A stretch of 56,888 bases of DNA from Prolixibacteraceae bacterium UBA5740 (lineage in GTDB: Bacteria; Bacteroidota; Bacteroidia; Bacteroidales; Prolixibacteraceae): NCBI GenBank assembly GCA_002419285.1, contig DIFU01000077.1:1-56888 (forward strand), written 5' to 3'. Position 1 is the stretch's first letter. Every line of letters begins with the position of its first letter. A program made the position numbers and the translations under genes. Below, piece by piece: positions 52,201 through 56,888 of the stretch. The notes beneath the pieces were generated by a model. That model was not told the DNA's origin, did not search any database, and saw only the letters and a program-made list of their open reading frames with translations.

Positions 52201-53895
52201 ATGATTTTATTTAATGAAACCGGGCTTGCCCCGTCACTCCTAAAAGCTGTTGAACAACTGGGATTTGTTTCCCCAACCCCAATTCAGGAAAAAACACTTC
52301 CGCTCATCCTTAACGAACGTACAGATATTGTCGCTCTGGCACAAACCGGAACAGGCAAAACCGCTGCTTTTGGATTACCGATCCTTCATCAGATTGAACC
52401 CAATTCCAAAAACGTTCAGGCATTGGTGTTATGTCCAACTCGTGAATTATGTCTTCAAATCACCAATGATCTAAACAATTACACCAAATTCTCTCAGGGA
52501 ATTCAGATAGTGCCGGTTTATGGTGGAGCCTCCATTAATGACCAGATCAGGTTACTGGATAGAAATCCCCAGATTATTGTAGCCACACCCGGTCGCGCGG
52601 TCGACCTGATCAATCGCAAGAAACTCAAATTAGGCAGTATCAGCTGGTTGGTTCTCGATGAAGCAGACGAAATGCTCTCAATGGGCTTCAAAGATGATTT
52701 AGATGCCATTCTTTCTGGAACTCCTTCCACAAAGCAGACGCTTTTGTTTTCTGCAACCATGCCTTCTGAAATCGCAAGAATTGCGAGCAAGTACATGAAA
52801 AATCCTATTGAGGTCTCCGTAGGAAAAGCCAACCAAGGTGCTGAAAATGTATCACACGAATATTTTCTTGTCCATGCAAAGGACCGGTATGAAGCACTCA
52901 AAAGAATTGCAGATGTCAATCCAAAAATATATGGTATAGTCTTTTGCCGTACCCGTGCGGAAACCAAAGACGTAGCTGACAAACTGATCGGCGACGGATA
53001 CAGTGCCGATGCTCTTCATGGTGATCTATCTCAGGAGATGAGAGATATTGTCATGAACAGATTCCGCAACCGTCACCTTCAGATTCTGGTAGCTACCGAT
53101 GTCGCTGCCCGTGGCTTGGATGTAAATGATCTTACCCACGTCATTAACTACAATTTGCCTGATGATCCTGAGGTTTATATCCACAGAAGCGGTCGAACAG
53201 GAAGAGCCGGCAAGAAAGGTATCTCCATATCCATTCTTCACCTGAAGGAAAGGGGAAAACTGAAAGATATCGAAAGAATGTTGAATAAGAAAATTGAGCA
53301 GAAGCCGGTGCCATCAGGCAAGGACATTTGTGAAAAACAGTTATTCAACCTGGTAGATAAGGTAGAAAAGGTGGAGGTAAATACCCAACATATTGACGAT
53401 TACCTCCAGGTGATTTACAAAAAACTGGAATGGCTCGACCGTGAAGAACTGATCAAGCATTTTGTCTCAGTAGAGTTCAATCGCTTTCTAGCTTCATACG
53501 AGAATGCCCCTGACCTGAACGTTGACACCAGTAAAGCCAGTTCATCCAAAGGGAGCAAATCGCGTTTCGGGAATACCACATGGGATGATGAACCCAGGAG
53601 CCGAAGAGGAGGAAGAGGAATGTCTGAGGGATCAGGAAAACGGGGAGGTAGAATTCAATTTGCCCGTATGTTCATGAATATCGGCAAAAGTGACAGAATG
53701 GATAAACGAACCATCATAAATATGGTGAATCAGACTCTTCCTGGAAAATCTGTTGAAATTGGTGAAATTGAAGTTCTTAGGAACTTTTCATTCTTCGAAA
53801 TCGACAATCGTTATGAACAGGACCTGCAAAGAGGATTCAGGCAGATCCAGTTTAAAGGCAAACAGATTGGGCTGGAGGTTGCCAAACCAAAATAA
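52201..53895 (+). CDS. deaD: DEAD-box RNA helicase with DbpA-type RNA-binding domain
   Basis: A 564-residue ATP-dependent RNA helicase, probably in ribosome assembly, cold adaptation or RNA decay. Ordered motifs are the Q motif PTPIQEKTLP, AQTGTGKTAAFGLP (I), PTRELCLQI (Ia), TPGRAVDL (Ib), VLDEADEM (II), FSATMP (III), VATDVAARGLDV (V) and HRSGRTGRAG (VI). A basic linker rich in Arg and Gly (SRRGGRG) precedes a C-terminal DbpA RNA-binding domain starting at RIQFARMFMNIGK. The CsdA/DeaD assignment is by this domain order, and the symbol is tentative. A terminator follows the stop. Confidence 0.93.
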   Translation: MILFNETGLAPSLLKAVEQLGFVSPTPIQEKTLPLILNERTDIVALAQTGTGKTAAFGLPILHQIEPNSKNVQALVLCPTRELCLQITNDLNNYTKFSQGIQIVPVYGGASINDQIRLLDRNPQIIVATPGRAVDLINRKKLKLGSISWLVLDEADEMLSMGFKDDLDAILSGTPSTKQTLLFSATMPSEIARIASKYMKNPIEVSVGKANQGAENVSHEYFLVHAKDRYEALKRIADVNPKIYGIVFCRTRAETKDVADKLIGDGYSADALHGDLSQEMRDIVMNRFRNRHLQILVATDVAARGLDVNDLTHVINYNLPDDPEVYIHRSGRTGRAGKKGISISILHLKERGKLKDIERMLNKKIEQKPVPSGKDICEKQLFNLVDKVEKVEVNTQHIDDYLQVIYKKLEWLDREELIKHFVSVEFNRFLASYENAPDLNVDTSKASSSKGSKSRFGNTTWDDEPRSRRGGRGMSEGSGKRGGRIQFARMFMNIGKSDRMDKRTIINMVNQTLPGKSVEIGEIEVLRNFSFFEIDNRYEQDLQRGFRQIQFKGKQIGLEVAKPK

Positions 53896-53921
53896 TACGT
53901 TTTAAAAACCACACTATACAG

Positions 53922-53955
53922 AAGCCGGGGAATTTAATTATCCGGCTTTTTTTAT
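53922..53955 (+). terminator. Intrinsic terminator of the DEAD-box gene
   Basis: AAGCCGG (53922-53928) pairs with CCGGCTT (53942-53948) across 13 bases and runs into T. On the minus strand there is no T tract, so it serves the plus-strand gene; the convergent SNF2 gene has no clear terminator of its own. Confidence 0.82.
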
Positions 53956-53963
53956 GCTGCAGG

Positions 53964-56888
53964 CTAATCCAACAAACTAATGATTTCTTCGCGGGTTATT
54001 TCCGCGAAAGGATTATTGGAATTAATAAACTTTTCAGCCAAATCACTTTTTCTTTCCTTGAGCGTCTGAATTTTTTCCTCAATGGTATTCTCTGTAATAA
54101 ATCGATATACAAAGACATTTTTATCTTGTCCGATCCTATGTGCCCGACTAACAGCCTGCAATTCAGCTGCAGGATTCCACCATGGATCGACAATGAATAC
54201 ATAATCGGCTCGGGTCAGATTCAGCCCCACTCCTCCTGCCTTGAGAGAAATGAGAAATACCCTGGTTTCCGGATCTTCTTGAAATTTTTTTATAACCTCT
54301 TCCCTATTCCGGGTTTTCCCAGTGAGTACTGAATACTTCCAGTTTTCTTCATCCATCTGGCGCTGAATGATTTCCAAGTGAGTTACAAAGGAGGAGAATA
54401 CCAATACTTTATGCTTTTCGGCAATCAAATCCCCAAGTGAACGAATTATCTCATTGAATTTTCCTGAACCTGATTCGTCTTCGCTATTAACCAAAGAGGG
54501 ATGGTTGGCCAATTGTCTCAATCGTGTCAGGCCCTGGAGGATTACGATAGAGGATCCGGCTAATCCACCCTGATCGATGCTGGCAAGAATCGAATTTCTA
54601 ATCATTGATTTCTCCTTTTCATATACCGACTCCTGGTCAGGTGTCATGGCACAAAACCTCACCTGCTCCATCAGTGGTGGCAGGTCACTTGCCACTTCTG
54701 ATTTGGTTCTGCGCAAAATGAAAGGCCGGATAAGAAGCTGAAGTTTTTCCTCCACAGATTCTTCCGCTCTTGATTCTATTGGGGTCTGAAAATTTGCTTT
54801 AAAGAATGGATAACTCCCCAATAATCCCTTGTTCAGGAAGTTCATTTGGGTCCAGAGATCAGCCAAGGAGTTTTCAATCGGTGTACCAGTTAGCACGATG
54901 CGATGTCCTGGCTTCATCGACATAACAGATTCATAAATTTTTGAAGTCCTGTTCTTAATATACTGGCTTTCGTCAAGAATTACCATATAAAACTGCACAG
55001 ATGAGAATATCTCTCTATCAATACGAAGGGTTCCGTAAGTAGTGATTAATACATCGTAATATTGGGTATAAGCTTTCAGGTCACTTTTCCTGTTTCGTTG
55101 TGGGCCCGCATGGATATGTACCTTCAATGAGGGAGCAAACCTTGACATTTCGTTTACCCAATTATGAACCAAAGATGTGGGCACGACAATCAGTGAAGCA
55201 GGTTGTAAATTTCCGTCTGGTTTAGTATCGAACAATGAAGTCTGTTGTTTGTGTTCACTTCCAACAGGAATTGCTTTCCTCCTCTCCTTTCTGATTTTCA
55301 AAAGCAAAGTCAATGTCTGAAGAGTTTTTCCCAGTCCCATATCATCTGCCAAACAGCCTCCAAGTCCATTTTTCACCAAAGTATACATCCATTGAAATCC
55401 TGCTTTTTGATAGGGTCGGAGTTCTGCCTTTAACCCTTGGGGAATCGCTATTGCTGAGGCATCGTCAAAGCTTTTGACGATATTTGAAAGCATCGTTGGC
55501 AGTGTACTGGTTATTTGACTTGACAGCACATTGTAAAAGAATTTGCCGAACTGAAGCCGATCACCGGTGATTTTCCCGAAATGAAATAACATTTTATATT
55601 TTTCAAACCACTCACCGGGCAGTATGGCTATCTCTCCGTTGGGAAGTTCGAATTCTCTTAAATTATTCAATATGTGCTTTCGGAGTTTCAGGAAAGGAAA
55701 CCTGAATTCTCCAATAGTAACGAACGAATAAAGATCAAACCAGTCATTGTTTGACTGAATATCGAAAGATATTTCCAATTTACCCGTAAAGTAGGTGAAA
55801 CCTTCCATTTTTTGTACAACACCGATCGCCCAACTACGAAGCAGGCTTTCATTTACCGATAACCACTCAACGTATTCATATATCGCGGGTGATTGATCCA
55901 TTAACTTAACCGGAGGTAAATAAAACAATCCATGATCCTCAACAAGTCCGGCATTGCACAATGCCTCAGCCACAGCTTTTTCCCATTCTGGTCTCCGATG
56001 AAACCGAAAAAAGGTATAGGTATTATCCTTCTCCTCCAAAGTGACAACTATCATTCTCGGGTCATGATATAATAGATTTGTGTTGCCGTAAATAAAATGT
56101 AAAATCAGCACAGGTTCCTGTTGTAAACCCCTTTCAAAAGTGAGTGTAGCCTTACTTTCACCATAATCGTCAACAACTCTGAACCCCACGGCTTCGACCT
56201 CCTGATCACGAACCAACCCAAGAACGAAATTCCGGTAGTACTTTGGTTCAATTGCGTTGGGAATGGAAATGTGTTCGCGCGACAGAAATGGAAGTATTTT
56301 TTTTGAATCAACCGTATCAAAAATCAATATCCTGTTGTCTACCTGCATCACGCAGGGATCATTGACGATAAATCTTACCTTTCGCTTACGAATCCTGACC
56401 GGTTCCTCCTTATGGAATATTTCAACCGTGTAATTTGTACCTTCAGCTAATTTTTTGAATCGAAACCTGGCTTTTGAGTATGTATCAGAAACAACAATGC
56501 GATCTTCATCATACAAATTAAGGTAATTAATATCGCGTTCAAAAACCGAGATTGGGTTCTTCATCAAGAGCTTTGCAATGGAGTACATTTGTTTCTCAAT
56601 ATAAGGAACCACATGCTGTTTCAAATATTCAGGAGTCACCTGACTGTAGAATTCCGTACTGTTTTTGTTTCTCGAGAATTTTGCAGCCAAACGAAAATCA
56701 GAACATTTTCCCGAAAGACGAACGATTTCCCTTTCAACATCGGAAAATGAATAGTCCAGTTGATCCATATCCTCTAACCTGACAGCACTTCTTACTGAAA
56801 AGTATGACTTCAATGGTTCAATCAGGTATGGCATAAACATAACACCAAAATGACGGTGTTCAATAAGCGCAACTATAAACATCAGGCT
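53964..56888 (-). CDS. SNF2-family helicase/ATPase (5' end beyond window)
   Basis: At least 972 residues of a SWI2/SNF2-type DNA translocase, a relative of RapA and chromatin remodellers. The long N-terminal part (to about 470) is family-specific and of unknown fold. The ATPase core starts at LRPYQKAGFQWM, with Walker A DDMGLGKTLQTL, DESQ in place of DEAH (VILDESQYIKN), LTGTPIENSLADLW, then the C-terminal lobe with VLVFSSFVTHLE, SLKAGGVGLNLTRADYVF and the last motif VSRAHRIGQDKNVFVYRF. The reading frame remains open to the right edge at 56888, so the ATG at 56882 may be internal and the true start may lie outside. It converges on the DEAD-box gene. In bacteria such proteins act in transcription or DNA repair. 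Confidence 0.9.
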   Translation of the reverse strand, partial: SLMFIVALIEHRHFGVMFMPYLIEPLKSYFSVRSAVRLEDMDQLDYSFSDVEREIVRLSGKCSDFRLAAKFSRNKNSTEFYSQVTPEYLKQHVVPYIEKQMYSIAKLLMKNPISVFERDINYLNLYDEDRIVVSDTYSKARFRFKKLAEGTNYTVEIFHKEEPVRIRKRKVRFIVNDPCVMQVDNRILIFDTVDSKKILPFLSREHISIPNAIEPKYYRNFVLGLVRDQEVEAVGFRVVDDYGESKATLTFERGLQQEPVLILHFIYGNTNLLYHDPRMIVVTLEEKDNTYTFFRFHRRPEWEKAVAEALCNAGLVEDHGLFYLPPVKLMDQSPAIYEYVEWLSVNESLLRSWAIGVVQKMEGFTYFTGKLEISFDIQSNNDWFDLYSFVTIGEFRFPFLKLRKHILNNLREFELPNGEIAILPGEWFEKYKMLFHFGKITGDRLQFGKFFYNVLSSQITSTLPTMLSNIVKSFDDASAIAIPQGLKAELRPYQKAGFQWMYTLVKNGLGGCLADDMGLGKTLQTLTLLLKIRKERRKAIPVGSEHKQQTSLFDTKPDGNLQPASLIVVPTSLVHNWVNEMSRFAPSLKVHIHAGPQRNRKSDLKAYTQYYDVLITTYGTLRIDREIFSSVQFYMVILDESQYIKNRTSKIYESVMSMKPGHRIVLTGTPIENSLADLWTQMNFLNKGLLGSYPFFKANFQTPIESRAEESVEEKLQLLIRPFILRRTKSEVASDLPPLMEQVRFCAMTPDQESVYEKEKSMIRNSILASIDQGGLAGSSIVILQGLTRLRQLANHPSLVNSEDESGSGKFNEIIRSLGDLIAEKHKVLVFSSFVTHLEIIQRQMDEENWKYSVLTGKTRNREEVIKKFQEDPETRVFLISLKAGGVGLNLTRADYVFIVDPWWNPAAELQAVSRAHRIGQDKNVFVYRFITENTIEEKIQTLKERKSDLAEKFINSNNPFAEITREEIISLLD

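Noticed and set aside
1..56888. CRISPR arrays, IS elements, tRNA and rRNA genes
   Set aside because: No regularly spaced repeats, transposase-like proteins, or cloverleaf or rRNA-like sequence were recognised on reading, although no dedicated search could be run.

Overview
The window looks like a chromosomal segment of a Bacteroidota bacterium, most likely Bacteroidales or a close relative. The signs are a Rho factor with a long charged N-terminal insertion, a short primary sigma factor without region 1.1, promoters of the TTTG-N19-TAnnTTTG type instead of -35/-10 boxes, a DUF5606 protein, an OmpA protein with thrombospondin type-3 repeats, a BatA-type membrane protein and a GG-leader micropeptide. 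Pyruvate:ferredoxin oxidoreductase points to anaerobic or microaerobic metabolism. I found no rRNA, tRNA, IS element, prophage or CRISPR array. Base composition looks even, so the window reads as core genome with a few accessory-looking loci.

Layout. 1-9.6 kb: nifJ, an orphan AAA ATPase and rho on the minus strand, divergent from rpoD and rpe, then a DJ-1-type protein. 9.8-15.2 kb: a lone ECF sigma gene divergent from a TonB-dependent receptor, a DUF5606 protein, a DEDDh exonuclease and the OmpA protein. 15.2-30.4 kb: an RRM protein, a Tat-type glycosylasparaginase, a KefG/KefC-like pair, a nucleoside hydrolase, a CBM9-like protein, CstA, a GT39 plus acetyltransferase pair, FolE, an M3 lipoprotein peptidase and a second asparaginase-type Ntn hydrolase. 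30.4-43.3 kb: a BatA-like protein, ornithine aminotransferase, a LysM x5 plus periplasmic-binding-protein fusion, guaA, an S41 protease, pnuC with a NadR-type kinase, serine acetyltransferase and a THUMP-domain rRNA methyltransferase. 43.3-48.8 kb: the most unusual part, described below. 49.2-56.9 kb: TonB, a POTRA/beta-barrel outer-membrane protein, a DEAD-box helicase and a SNF2 helicase that runs off the right edge.

The 43.3-48.8 kb locus holds a 52-residue double-glycine leader peptide that conventional ORF length cut-offs miss. It is divergent from a membrane-anchored TPR-CHAT protein with the His/Cys residues of the caspase-like protease fold. This faces a sigma-70 family gene that appears to be followed in one operon by a membrane TPR protein carrying repeated anti-sigma-like helical units. 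I infer that these four genes may form one regulated signalling or peptide-processing module. The sequence shows their adjacency, but the functional link is not proven.

Other functional groupings: pnuC plus the kinase form a nicotinamide riboside uptake and salvage pair. KefG-like plus KefC-like genes form a potassium/proton antiport pair. Rho, RpoD, the DEAD-box helicase, the RRM protein and the rRNA methyltransferase are information-processing genes. Several strong intrinsic terminators separate the transcription units.
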